Source: Deltaproteobacteria bacterium RIFOXYA12_FULL_58_15
GTDB lineage: Bacteria; Myxococcota; XYA12-FULL-58-9
NCBI GenBank assembly: GCA_001798605.1
Contig: MGST01000236.1
Span: forward strand, 4,742 to 53,396
Direction: 5' to 3'
Length of the DNA stretch: 48,655 bases
Shown here: positions 25,066 to 34,375 of the stretch, in pieces
Layout of the letters: each line of letters begins with the position of its first letter
Position numbering within the stretch: the first letter of the stretch is position 1
Translations under genes and position numbers: made by a program
The notes under the pieces: model-generated
The model's input: only the letters and a program-made list of their open reading frames with translations
Told to the model about the DNA's origin: nothing
Databases searched by the model: none

Positions 25066-27897
25066 ATGGGTGAAAGTCTGCAAAATGTATCCCACGGACT
25101 CGGGCAAACCGTGTGGCTCATGACCGCGGCTGTTGCCTGCATGTTCGCGATGGGCTGCAATGAGGCAGGGCAGACTTCAACGAGGCTGGCACCCATCGTC
25201 GCTGCGCGGAAACGGTCGGTGGTGCTCATCACTCTCGATACGACTCGCGCAGATCATCTCCAGCCTTACGGTGCCAACAACGTGCCAACGCCGACCCTCA
25301 TGGCGTTGGCCAACCATGGCATCGTCTTCGAGCAGGTCGTTGCGGTGGCGCCGATAACCTTGGTAGCACACACGAGCATCCTCAGCGGGCTTTATCCACC
25401 CGAGCATGGCGTGCGCAACAACGGCATTCACTATGTTCCCGAGGATGTGCAAACACTTGCCGAGATTCTTCAGGGGAAGGGGTTTAGGACCGCGGCGTTT
25501 GTCTCTGCTGCGGTTCTGGAAAAACGTTATGGCCTGTCACAAGGATTCGACGTTTACGATGATGATCTCTCCAAGGGACGCCTTCGCCAACCGCGCATGG
25601 TGCCGGATCGCCCCGCCGGGATCACGGTGGATGCAGCGCGCACCTGGCTGGATGGTCTGAGCGATCGTGATCACTACTTTCTCTGGGTGCATCTCTACGA
25701 TCCCCACGCCCCCTATTCACCACCGCCCCCCTATCGTCGCACCTATCGCGAACGGATGTACGACGGTGAGATCGCCTACGTCGACGAGCAGATCGGACGG
25801 CTGCTCGCGCATCCCCGTATCAACGGCGATTACGGTGCCGACGAAGTTGACGATGCCAACCACAACAATGCTCCTTGGATACACGTGCTCGGGGACCATG
25901 GCGAGAGCTTGGGACAGCACAGTGAGAATACTCACGCGTTACTGGCCTATGAGTCGACGCTGCGGGTGCCATGGATCATGAGCGGTCCTGGAATCAAAGC
26001 CATGCGGGTAACGCAACCCGTGAGCCAAGTCGATCTGCTTCCCACAGTTCTCGACCAGGTTGACTTGGATGACGAGATTCCTCAGGGACTCAAGGGCATC
26101 AGCCAAATTCGCCGCCCGTCGCCGTCGCGCCACCGAGGGTTGTACGCCGAGACCTACCTACCGTACTACACCTACGGCTGGGCCAAGCTCCGAGTGCTGC
26201 GCTTTGGCCCTTGGAAGCTCATCGACTCCCCTGAGCCCGAGCTCTTCAATGTTCAACGAGATCCCAACGAACTCTCGAACCTCATAGAGCAACAGCCTGA
26301 CGTTGCCTTCGACCTTCGCGCCGACTTTGACACCTTTGTCGCGGGCCACGGGGAGGCGGACAAAGAGGCCAACCTCGAAGTCGACGCTGACGCCATGGCG
26401 CAACTCGCGGCTCTTGGCTATGTGGCGGTGGGCAGCTCTGACCGCTACGCGACAGTTCCCCGACCCGATCCGAAAAAGTTGATCGATGTCCACGTGGCCC
26501 TCGAGCGGGCGCGACACTTCATTCGAGATCGCCTCTATGATCATGCTCGGAGCCAGTTGGAGATCGTCCTTGGGCGGGACCCCAACAATCTTGCGGCGCT
26601 GCTTGATCTTGCGGAGGTGCAAGCGAGTCAAAACAGGCTCGACGAAGGTATCATCACACTGACAAGGGCCTTGGAGCTCGACCCCAGGTATACCCAGTCA
26701 TACCTATCCATGGCGCGCCTCGAGGCACGTCGCGGAGATCTGCAACGAGCATTAACGGTCACTCAACACGCCCTCGACCTCGATCCCAAGTCTCTTGAGG
26801 GGCGTCTGCAACAGGCACAGTTGTTGGCGCATTCAGGCAAGCTTGACGAGGCCGAGAGGCGGTTGCGGGAGGCTCTCTACCTCTATCCCGGGCACCCGCG
26901 ACTATTGCTCACCTACGCCCAGCTCGTGGAGATTCGCAAAGGAGAGCTCGACGCCGCCGAGAAGACGGTGCGCGCGGCACTCGATAGTGACCCATTCTTA
27001 TTGGCAGCCTGGCTCACCCTCGGAGATCTGTTGGCCCGCAAGCACCAAGAAGAAGCCGCGGCAGCGGCATATCAAGAGGGACTTGAGCGCGAGCCCGACG
27101 ATCCCGTTCTGCATGCTGAGCTCGGACTGTTACTCGCTCGATACGGCAAGGCGGATCGAGCGGAGAGGCACCTGCGCGAGGCGATTCGACTGTCGTCGGT
27201 TTTTCGCTCGGACGTCCATGTGAGTCTGGGCGCTCTGTTGGCAGAGTCTGGCCGTTGGCAAGAGGCGAAGCTCCAATACGATAAGGTCCTCGAAGACAAT
27301 CCCAAGCACCCTGGTGCTCGCAACAACCTCGCCATAGCCAAATATCGTGGCGGTCGAGTGCAAGAGGCACTCGCAGACCTGTCGGCTTTGGTGCAAGAGT
27401 TTCCTCGACACGCCGATGCCCACAACAACCTCGCTGCCATTGCCATCGACCGGAAAGGCTGGCGGGCCGCCGAACAGCACGCCCGACGAGCGTTGCAGCT
27501 GCGAGAAGAAGAGCCGGCGGCCTGGAATAACCTCGGTCTCGCCCTCGACGAGCAGGGCAAGAGAGCTGAGGCTCTGGACGCATACCAGAAGGGTCTGGAA
27601 GAACAGCCTCTGTATTGGCAGGCGCGCCTCAACATGGGTGTCCTCTTGCGCAAACAGAATGAGACTGGGCGTGCCGCTGCCGCCCTGAAGGCCGTTGTGG
27701 ATCAGGTCCCACACATTCCCGAAGGACACTTTGAGTTGGGCATGCTTTACGCGGGCCGCCTAGATGATCACGACCTCGCCCGCACCTATCTGAACACATT
27801 TCTGCGCATAGCCGGCCCCAATCATCCCAACCGCGGGCGCGCCGAGAAAGAACTCGCCAATCTTCATGCGCGACCGGTCTCGACAGAGAAGCATTGA
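25066..27897 (+). CDS. Alkaline phosphatase superfamily (sulfatase-like) protein with TPR array
   Basis: 943 residues from ATG 25066, where GAGGA lies 7 bases upstream. An in-frame ATG at 24919 would add a basic, probably untranslated segment. The N-terminal hydrophobic stretch ends FAMGC, a weak lipobox, so export is likely. The hydrolase domain (~45-450) has 'VVLITLDTTRADH', 'VHLYDPHAPYSPP', 'LGDHGESLGQH' and 'QVDLLPTVLD'. The nucleophile segment is 'PITLVAHTSILSG', with Thr where sulfatases have Cys or Ser. Residues ~470-940 are about twelve TPR repeats ('ALELDPRYTQSYLSMARLE', 'AWNNLGLALDEQGKRAEAL'). The pairing suggests a hydrolase or transferase held in a protein complex in the envelope; the substrate is unknown. 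Confidence 0.85.
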   Translation: MGESLQNVSHGLGQTVWLMTAAVACMFAMGCNEAGQTSTRLAPIVAARKRSVVLITLDTTRADHLQPYGANNVPTPTLMALANHGIVFEQVVAVAPITLVAHTSILSGLYPPEHGVRNNGIHYVPEDVQTLAEILQGKGFRTAAFVSAAVLEKRYGLSQGFDVYDDDLSKGRLRQPRMVPDRPAGITVDAARTWLDGLSDRDHYFLWVHLYDPHAPYSPPPPYRRTYRERMYDGEIAYVDEQIGRLLAHPRINGDYGADEVDDANHNNAPWIHVLGDHGESLGQHSENTHALLAYESTLRVPWIMSGPGIKAMRVTQPVSQVDLLPTVLDQVDLDDEIPQGLKGISQIRRPSPSRHRGLYAETYLPYYTYGWAKLRVLRFGPWKLIDSPEPELFNVQRDPNELSNLIEQQPDVAFDLRADFDTFVAGHGEADKEANLEVDADAMAQLAALGYVAVGSSDRYATVPRPDPKKLIDVHVALERARHFIRDRLYDHARSQLEIVLGRDPNNLAALLDLAEVQASQNRLDEGIITLTRALELDPRYTQSYLSMARLEARRGDLQRALTVTQHALDLDPKSLEGRLQQAQLLAHSGKLDEAERRLREALYLYPGHPRLLLTYAQLVEIRKGELDAAEKTVRAALDSDPFLLAAWLTLGDLLARKHQEEAAAAAYQEGLEREPDDPVLHAELGLLLARYGKADRAERHLREAIRLSSVFRSDVHVSLGALLAESGRWQEAKLQYDKVLEDNPKHPGARNNLAIAKYRGGRVQEALADLSALVQEFPRHADAHNNLAAIAIDRKGWRAAEQHARRALQLREEEPAAWNNLGLALDEQGKRAEALDAYQKGLEEQPLYWQARLNMGVLLRKQNETGRAAAALKAVVDQVPHIPEGHFELGMLYAGRLDDHDLARTYLNTFLRIAGPNHPNRGRAEKELANLHARPVSTEKH

Positions 27898-28046
27898 TAG
27901 ATACCGAAAATCTTTCGCCAGGCCTGTTCGGTCAGAGATGACGTTCTGGCCGTTGGGCCGTTGGCCGTTTGACGCAACGACAACGGTACAATCGCGATAA
28001 CAGCCATGAGCAAGAAATTTTGGGGCGGTGCCCCGTGGAGTAGCCC

Positions 28047-28265
28047 ATGTGTACCTTTGGTGACTTGGTGAGAACAGGCAAAGATCTACCCCCAACGACT
28101 GTCGAGCCGGGCAGTGACGAAAAGCCAAAAGAAGACAAAGAGACGGTCAAGGATGAGCACCGATTTCTGACGCCGTGGGAAGCGATCGCTCGCACCGCCA
28201 AGCAAAACAAACCTGAGAGGGGGGCGGAAACAGGCCTCACCGGAACCGAGAACTGGACCGGCTGA
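28047..28265 (+). CDS. Possible small acidic/charged hypothetical protein
   Basis: 72 residues from ATG 28047 with no clear ribosome site. The composition is charged (KPKEDKETVKDEHRF) and ends with a polar Gly/Thr tail; no motif is seen. It is the only reasonable intact coding candidate in 27898-28460. Imperfect GGCCGTT repeats lie upstream near 27948-27970. It may be non-coding. Confidence 0.3.
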   Translation: MCTFGDLVRTGKDLPPTTVEPGSDEKPKEDKETVKDEHRFLTPWEAIARTAKQNKPERGAETGLTGTENWTG

Positions 28266-28460
28266 CCTATAGGGAGCGTCGATCCTTTGTCACGGCTCTG
28301 TGATGAGCAAAAGGCAGAGAAGAAGCGCAAAGCCTGCAAGCAACAAAGCCGAATCCGCCCGCGAGCTAAAAGAGAGGCTTGATCGAGGCAACGTGCTTCG
28401 TAAATGCCTCCGCAACGAGGTGTGTTGGCATGTGTTCAGTTTACGTCCAATAATGAACCC

Positions 28461-28604
28461 ATGCGCGACCAACGAATCCTGGGAGCGAAGCTCTTCAAGT
28501 CCGAGAAGTCGACCCTGCTCATAGGGCCACGCCAAACCAGCAAGTCAACATTCGTGCGGTCGCTCAAACCCGAGTTCGTCTCGAGGCAAAGGAAGAGCCG
28601 GTAG
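28461..28604 (+). pseudogene. AAA (DUF4143-type) ATPase N-terminal fragment
   Basis: The frame from ATG 28461 reads 'FKSEKSTLLIGPRQTSKSTFVRSL', which matches the start of AAA_14/DUF4143 ATPases ('.LLGPRQ.GKST.L..L'). The Walker A Gly before Lys is Ser here. The frame ends after ~47 residues, against ~380-400 in the family, and the next gene (sodB) begins 97 bp later, so this is a truncated relic. Confidence 0.5.
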
Positions 28605-28700
28605 CCTTGGAGTGTGTTGACTTCCATGTGGCCGATGCTTATCCCAAAGAGGTCATCGGGGGGGAGTCCCTCGATCAACATCAGGAAATGGAGTGATGAA

Positions 28701-29294
28701 ATGTCATTTGAGCTTCCGCGACTTCCCTATTCGCAAGATGCACTGGACCCACATATCTCGGCCAAGACGCTGAGTTTTCACCACGGCAAGCATCACGCAG
28801 CCTACGTCAGCAAGCTCAATGAGTTGGTCGCAGGAACAGATCTTGAGGGCAAAGCCCTCGAGGACATCATCAGAGCTACTGCCGGCAATGCTGGCAAAGC
28901 CGGCATCTTCAACAATGCGGCACAGGTGTGGAACCACACGTTCTTCTGGAATAGCATGAGTCCCAAAGGCGGTGGCGCGCCGTCAGGCGTCATCGCCGAT
29001 AAGCTCAAGGCCTCCTTTGGTAGCCTCGACAAGTTCAAAGAGGAGCTCAAGGCGGCAGCCATCGGCCAGTTTGGCAGTGGTTGGGCTTGGTTGATTCAAG
29101 ACGGAAACGATTTGAAGATTCTCAAGACCCAGAATGCAGAGAACCCGCTGTCCCAGGGCAAGCACGCCCTATTCACCGTCGATGTTTGGGAGCACGCCTA
29201 CTATCTCGACTACCAGAACCGCCGCCCCGACTTCGTGCAGACGGTGTTGGACAAATTGATCAATTGGGACTTTGTGGCACAGAATCTCAAGTAG
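28701..29294 (+). CDS. sodB: Superoxide dismutase, Fe type
   Basis: 197 residues from ATG 28701, with GGAG 8 bases upstream. The metal ligands are visible: His27 ('SFHHGKHH'), His79 ('WNHTFFW'), Asp161 and His165 ('DVWEHAYY'). Gln75 in 'NNAAQVW' is the position typical of iron-type enzymes, so Fe rather than Mn is favoured. It dismutates superoxide in the cytoplasm. The sequence follows E. coli SodB closely, with a small extra Gly/Ala-rich insertion before IFNNAAQ. It is convergent with the threonine aldolase gene, with five bases between stops. Confidence 0.95.
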   Translation: MSFELPRLPYSQDALDPHISAKTLSFHHGKHHAAYVSKLNELVAGTDLEGKALEDIIRATAGNAGKAGIFNNAAQVWNHTFFWNSMSPKGGGAPSGVIADKLKASFGSLDKFKEELKAAAIGQFGSGWAWLIQDGNDLKILKTQNAENPLSQGKHALFTVDVWEHAYYLDYQNRRPDFVQTVLDKLINWDFVAQNLK

Positions 29295-29299
29295 TCAAC

Positions 29300-30337
29300 T
29301 CAGCGGTTCAATGCCTCGGCGATACTTGACACTGCGGTGTCGATGTCATGCTTGTCGACATTGAGGTGGGTGACCAGACGGATCCCCATAGGTCCGGTTG
29401 GATTCGCCAACACACCCAGCTTTCGCATGCGCTCGAGCAGGGCATGCGAATCGAAACCCGAACGGGTGATCTTGAAGAACACCATGTTGGTCTTGACGCG
29501 GTTGATGTCGAGCTCGATGCCGTCGAGTTTTGCCAAACCCTCGGCGAGCCGTTTGGCATTTTTGTGATCATCGACGAGCCGAGTAACGTTGTGTTCAATG
29601 GCGTAGAGACCGGCGGCGGCAAGGAAGCCAACTTGACGCATGCCACCACCAAACATCTTGCGAAAACGATGCACCTTGGTGATGAATTGGCGATCACCCA
29701 CAACCACCGATCCAACTGGCGCACCGAGTCCCTTTGACAAGCAAATGCTAGCTGAATCGACTGGTGCCGCGAACTCCTTCACTGAGACGCCGGTCGCCGC
29801 CTGGGCATTGAACAAACGAGCGCCGTCGAGATGGACTGGCAAACCGTGATGATGGGCACGCCTCGCGACCTGCAGCGTTTGTTCCACTGACCAAACTGTG
29901 CCACCACCATAGTTGTTGGTATTTTCGATGATCACCAAGCCGCTCTGCGGCATGTAATACGCCGGGGGGCGCACAGCTTCGTCGAGCTGCGCCGCCGTGA
30001 ACACGCCGGTCTCAGTGGTGATGGGGCGCACCTGCACCCCGCACAAGGCCGCCGTCGCACCCGACTCGTAGTTGAAAGAATGTCCGCCAGCATCGAGGAT
30101 AACCTCGTCACCCGGCTCGGTGTGAGCTCGGAGACTCACCTGGTTGGCCATGGTGCCACTGGGGACGAAGAGCCCTGCCTCTTTGCCGAGTAGCTCGGCG
30201 ACCCGCCTTTGCAGCTCAATGACCGTCGGATCTTCGCCATAAACATCGTCGCCCACTTTCGCCCGCATCATCGCTTCGCGCATGCCGTCAGACGGCAGGG
30301 TGACCGTGTCAGATCTCAAATCGGTGATCTTGCTCAT
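29300..30337 (-). CDS. ltaE: Low-specificity L-threonine aldolase
   Basis: 345 residues from ATG 30337, preceded by GAGAAGAAG. This is a PLP-dependent fold-type I enzyme: 'MSKITDLRSDTVTLPS' start, 'GDDVYGEDPT', 'FVPSGTMANQVSL', 'HLDGARLFNA' and the PLP-binding Lys in 'CLSKGLGAPVGSV'. It cleaves L-threonine or allo-threonine to glycine and acetaldehyde. The length is normal and all key residues appear present. It is divergent from the MglA-like GTPase gene across a 175-bp gap. Confidence 0.95.
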   Translation of the reverse strand: MSKITDLRSDTVTLPSDGMREAMMRAKVGDDVYGEDPTVIELQRRVAELLGKEAGLFVPSGTMANQVSLRAHTEPGDEVILDAGGHSFNYESGATAALCGVQVRPITTETGVFTAAQLDEAVRPPAYYMPQSGLVIIENTNNYGGGTVWSVEQTLQVARRAHHHGLPVHLDGARLFNAQAATGVSVKEFAAPVDSASICLSKGLGAPVGSVVVGDRQFITKVHRFRKMFGGGMRQVGFLAAAGLYAIEHNVTRLVDDHKNAKRLAEGLAKLDGIELDINRVKTNMVFFKITRSGFDSHALLERMRKLGVLANPTGPMGIRLVTHLNVDKHDIDTAVSSIAEALNR

Positions 30338-30512
30338 CGCTTCTTCTCACCTTCTGGCGCAATGACGGCCGAAAACAAAACCCCGCCTAACGGGACAACA
30401 CCATGTCCATAGGGCACCGCTATTCCCTTTAGGCAAGACCGCGTCTGAGACGCAACCCGAACCAACCATCCTGGGTATTGAGGTGAGGCGGTAGCAGGAC
30501 TATCCTGGGCAC

Positions 30513-31193
30513 GTGCAGTTTAACTCGGTGAATCGCGAGATCACAATCAAGGTGGTCTACTATGGCCCGCCAATGAGCGGGAAGACGAGTAATCTTCATG
30601 CGATTCACATGATGCTCAATGACCGCAATCTTGGCCACCTGACGGTCTTGGACACCTCCGACGACAGAACCTTGTTCTTCGACCTCCTGCCCATCTCCTC
30701 GCGATTGAGATCCGGCAACACCATCAAGCTCAAGCTCTTCACAGTACCGGGACAGGTGATCCACGCCGCGACTCGAAGGGTCGTGCTCTCAGGAGCCGAT
30801 GGTGTGGTGTTCGTGGCTGACGGTCAGCGAACCATGGGCCGACTCAACAATGAGTTCTTTCGTGGCATGCGCCGATACCTCGCCGACAACCAAATCGATC
30901 CGGATGACACGCCAACGGTGATTCAATTCAACAAAATGGATCTGCCTGACGTTCGCTCCGACGAAGAGATAGAGCAGATACGCCAACGTGGGGTCGAGCC
31001 AGTCTTTCGTGCTGTCGCCATTCGGGGTGAGGGCGTCCTCGAAACCCTTCATGGCATGCTTGAGCTCGTGTTCTCCCATTTGAACAAACGCTACGATTTC
31101 AATCGCAAGTTCGAATTTTCATCCGAGGAGTTTTTTGGCGGATTGTTTGGGCATCTCCAGTCGAAAGGGGCGCTCGAGGGAGCCGAAAAGTGA
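30513..31193 (+). CDS. MglA-like small Ras-family GTPase
   Basis: 226 residues from GTG 30513. The P-loop is 'GPPMSGKTS' (residues 18-26), the switch II equivalent is 'FTVPGQVIHAATRR', and the base-specific motif is 'FNKMDL'. The sequence 'GADGVVFVADGQR' is close to MglA of Myxococcus xanthus, the GTPase that sets cell polarity for gliding and pili. The C-terminal ~30 residues (Phe- and Glu-rich) are extra relative to the ~195-residue MglA, so this may be a paralogue rather than MglA itself. The stop overlaps the GTG of the next gene by four bases, so the GTPase and histidine kinase are translationally coupled. Confidence 0.9.
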   Translation: MQFNSVNREITIKVVYYGPPMSGKTSNLHAIHMMLNDRNLGHLTVLDTSDDRTLFFDLLPISSRLRSGNTIKLKLFTVPGQVIHAATRRVVLSGADGVVFVADGQRTMGRLNNEFFRGMRRYLADNQIDPDDTPTVIQFNKMDLPDVRSDEEIEQIRQRGVEPVFRAVAIRGEGVLETLHGMLELVFSHLNKRYDFNRKFEFSSEEFFGGLFGHLQSKGALEGAEK

Positions 31194-32620
31194 GTACGTC
31201 ACCACTCGATCAGAGTATCTCGTTGACTGAGCTTCTCGATGTCGAAGGCTTCCGAGAAGTCTGCAAGAGCTTCAGCGAGCTCTACGGTATCGGCATCAAA
31301 GTGTTCGACATCGAGGCCAACAAGATCGCCGATGTTCGTGCGTCCACTGGCGACCATTGCGGCTACTTGTTTACGGTGCACCCAACGCAGGTTGCCTGCA
31401 CCAACCTGGTCAACAAGATCCGCACCATCGCGCTGACGGCCGATTCCGAACCACTGGCTATCGATTGCTTCAGTGGGCTGCGTTACAAGATCTTACCGTT
31501 GGTGTATGAGGGCTCCTTGCTGGGCCGATTCATTTTTGGTCCTTACGCGCCAGTGGAACTCAAAGCCCCACCCGCACAACTCGAGCAATACCGTCCGCAG
31601 CTCGACCTCGACACCCTGGCGGGATATCTCAAGGAGATCCCTCGAGCGACTGAGAAGACGGCTGACAAAGTCATAGAGCATGTCACCCAGATTCTGCAGG
31701 TCATCATCCACGGCAGCTACCGTATTCAGATGACCAGCAAGGTTCACATCGCAAGCATCCAAGGTGCCTTTGATGAGCTGGAGGTGAACAGCCGAAAGCT
31801 CAAACATGCCAATGATAAGTTGCAGGAGCTCGATCGACTCAAGTCCAACTTCATCGCCACCGTCTCCCACGAGCTCCGCACTCCGCTGACATCCGTCATC
31901 GGCTATTCCGAGATGTTGCTCGAAGGCATGGCCGGAGAACTTACGCCAGAGCAGCAGGAATACGTAACAACGATATTGGAGAAGGGAGAGAACCTACTCA
32001 GTCTCATCGGCCAGGTTCTCGATCTCTCTCGCATCGAATCGGGCAATGTCCTCATTCAGAAGCAGGATATCGATCCTCGAATGGTCGTCAACACCGCCTT
32101 GAGTGATGTTCTCCCACAGGCCAACAAACGCCGGATTGAGATCGTCATCGAAGTGGACGACGCCGTTACCAATATTGTCGTCGACGCCGACAAACTGCGC
32201 CGCATCATCAGCAACCTTCTGGCCAACGCTGTAAAGTTCTCTTCGCCCAACTCGCAGGTAAAGGTCTGCCTCGATGTTGATGACGTACGACCCACCGATC
32301 GTGCTCGATTTGACATCTTCGAGCCCGAGCGCAACCGCAATCTTCGCCTGCGAGTTATCGATCAAGGTGTGGGCATCCCCGAAGAAAAACTCGAGCGAGT
32401 CTTCGACGCCTTCTATCAGGTGGACAACAGCTCAACCCGTGAGTTCGGGGGAACTGGCCTCGGACTTTCCATTGTTCGCAACTTTGTTCAGGCCCACGAG
32501 GGTCGCGTCGAAGTCACCAGCAAAGCCAATGAGGGCAGCACCTTCACCGTTTATCTACCTTATGATGTCAGAGGCTCTGACAACGGCACCTCCGCCGAGG
32601 TGTTCTCGCAACAGCCGTAA
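31190..32620 (+). CDS. PocR-domain sensor histidine kinase
   Basis: 476 residues from GTG 31190, overlapping the MglA-like gene. Residues ~8-175 are a PocR-type ligand-binding domain ('ACTNLVNKIRTIAL', 'GRFIFGPYAP'), a soluble PAS-like fold that often has Cys residues. A short coiled coil (~195-218) links to HisKA with phospho-accepting His227 in 'ATVSHELRTPLTSVIG'. The HATPase domain follows with 'NLLANAVKFSSP', 'VIDQGVGIPEE' and 'FGGTGLGLSIVRNF'. It has no membrane spans, so it is a cytosolic kinase. No response regulator is encoded next to it. Overlap with the GTPase gene suggests the two work together, perhaps polarity control by a sensed metabolite (inference). Confidence 0.9.
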   Translation: MSTSPLDQSISLTELLDVEGFREVCKSFSELYGIGIKVFDIEANKIADVRASTGDHCGYLFTVHPTQVACTNLVNKIRTIALTADSEPLAIDCFSGLRYKILPLVYEGSLLGRFIFGPYAPVELKAPPAQLEQYRPQLDLDTLAGYLKEIPRATEKTADKVIEHVTQILQVIIHGSYRIQMTSKVHIASIQGAFDELEVNSRKLKHANDKLQELDRLKSNFIATVSHELRTPLTSVIGYSEMLLEGMAGELTPEQQEYVTTILEKGENLLSLIGQVLDLSRIESGNVLIQKQDIDPRMVVNTALSDVLPQANKRRIEIVIEVDDAVTNIVVDADKLRRIISNLLANAVKFSSPNSQVKVCLDVDDVRPTDRARFDIFEPERNRNLRLRVIDQGVGIPEEKLERVFDAFYQVDNSSTREFGGTGLGLSIVRNFVQAHEGRVEVTSKANEGSTFTVYLPYDVRGSDNGTSAEVFSQQP

Positions 32621-32747
32621 AGCAAGCTGCGCGGAAATCGTCTCTGGGCATTGGACCCGAGATCAGGAGATCAGTAGATCAGTCGAATTTCGCAACAACT
32701 CCAGGGAAGTGACGATATAGGTCAATGATTGGTGGGGAGAGACGCGC

Positions 32748-34289
32748 ATGGAAAAACTAGAACAAATCATACCGCGTGTGGACATTGGCCTTGCCGAAGC
32801 CCAGGTCAAATTGGACCCCCATGAGATTTCTGCTGACAAACCTCGGTTCGGACTGAACTCGATCCGGGAGGACGTCCTCAAGGAGCATCTCGCCGAGCTC
32901 GAGGGTTTGCGCAACCAGAAGGTGAGTCTCGCCTGGCATCGGGAGCCAACGTTCCAAGCGCAACTCGACCGAGTTACCCACTCCCAAGCCGTCGGCGGAA
33001 ACAGCGTCAAGCTCTTGGTCAATGGCGTCGCGTCACAGGCACAGAGAGAGAAGAACATCAAAGAGGCCGATGTCATCTTTCTGAAGACCTACAACTTCCA
33101 CGGCGACGATGTCACCGGACGTCGCATGATCAAGCTTCTCAAGGAGCGACTCGAGGCCGACCCGAAGGTCAAGGTCTTCATTCAATACGATGCGAAAGCA
33201 GATACCTCCAACGCCCTTGGTGCCATCTGGCGTGGCCTCACCAAGTCGTTCAAGTTGCCCGCCGCTTTTGGGGAGTTGGAGAAGATGCCTGGTTGCGTGT
33301 TGATCCCCACCAACTCGGACTCACCCAATCTGCTCTACGGCAAGGACCACGAAAAGTACCTGTTCACCTACAAAGAGGGCGAACCCGTCAAATTGATCAT
33401 GGGCGGCATGAACGTTGGCGACGACTGGGCTTACGGTGGCGATCCAAACCAGCGGGTTGAGGACCTCCATGGTGCCTATGGTTATCGCGACACGGATTCC
33501 GAGATCTGTGGTCCGGTGGTCAAAACCATTCTCAACGAATACGTCTTTGATGCTGCCAACGCCTTGACCGAGCAGAACCGTCTGCGCGGCGGTGTATTTA
33601 CCAACCGTGAGATGCAACAGCTGGAAGCTGTCCTTGCCAAGCTACAGAAGAGCAAAGCAGCCTACGCACCCGCGGGGAAGGCGACAATCCGCTTTGTGGC
33701 CAATAGGCCTGAGCAGGGTGTTGCCGGTCAGTACATCGAAGCGCTCTATCTGGCGTACCTAGAGAGGATACCCCAGGGCGAAACCGCTACCATCGTATCA
33801 CCGTTCTTCTTACCGCCCGATTCGATTCTCACGGCCATCAAGTTGGCGACCCAACGGGGTGTCAAAGTCAGATTGCTTCTCAATCCTCCTGAGGCCACCG
33901 AATCTGCCATGGGCATGGTCGCCACAGCCGCCCAGGATGTCTACAGGGAGCTGTTTAGGGATTGCGCCAAAAACAAACTCGAGATCTACGAATACCATGG
34001 CAATCCGAAACAAGGAGTTGGCTCCTTCCATCACAAGCTCGCCATGTTGGGCTTGGGTGGACTCTACTCCTTGGGTTCTTCCAACATGGACTATCACAGC
34101 CTGCGTCACAACACCGAGGGCGTGGTGATCGTCGAGGACAAGGATTCGAGCGTCGACTTCGCCAAGATGATGCAGATCGACCTGGATGAGGCCGTGGTGC
34201 ACCGAGTGACCCGCGAAGAGGTGGAAGCCGCGAGCTTCTTCGAACGCGCCAAACAGAAGCTGTTGCGAAAACTTCGCTACATCCTTTGA
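32748..34289 (+). CDS. Phospholipase D/cardiolipin synthase-like protein
   Basis: 513 residues from ATG 32748, with GGGGAGAG 10 bases upstream. There are two PLD half-motifs: 'KDHEKYLF' followed by 'GGMNVGDDW', and 'SFHHKLAM' followed by 'GSSNMDYHSLRHNTEG'. His and Lys are kept in both, but the Asp of HxKxxxxD is absent in each (replaced near Thr and Gly). The family makes or cleaves phosphodiester bonds of phospholipids by a phospho-His intermediate. No signal peptide or N-terminal membrane helix is seen, unlike classical cardiolipin synthases; a basic amphipathic C-terminus 'KQKLLRKLRYIL' could attach to membrane. It follows the sensor kinase gene on the same strand and is separately spaced by 127 bp. 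Confidence 0.85.
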   Translation: MEKLEQIIPRVDIGLAEAQVKLDPHEISADKPRFGLNSIREDVLKEHLAELEGLRNQKVSLAWHREPTFQAQLDRVTHSQAVGGNSVKLLVNGVASQAQREKNIKEADVIFLKTYNFHGDDVTGRRMIKLLKERLEADPKVKVFIQYDAKADTSNALGAIWRGLTKSFKLPAAFGELEKMPGCVLIPTNSDSPNLLYGKDHEKYLFTYKEGEPVKLIMGGMNVGDDWAYGGDPNQRVEDLHGAYGYRDTDSEICGPVVKTILNEYVFDAANALTEQNRLRGGVFTNREMQQLEAVLAKLQKSKAAYAPAGKATIRFVANRPEQGVAGQYIEALYLAYLERIPQGETATIVSPFFLPPDSILTAIKLATQRGVKVRLLLNPPEATESAMGMVATAAQDVYRELFRDCAKNKLEIYEYHGNPKQGVGSFHHKLAMLGLGGLYSLGSSNMDYHSLRHNTEGVVIVEDKDSSVDFAKMMQIDLDEAVVHRVTREEVEAASFFERAKQKLLRKLRYIL

Positions 34290-34375
34290 TGGACGTTCGC
34301 CTCGAGTACCCGGTCGTCTTGAATACACAGCATCATTGAGAACGACCAGGTTTGAACGGTGCGGTGTGAATTGCT

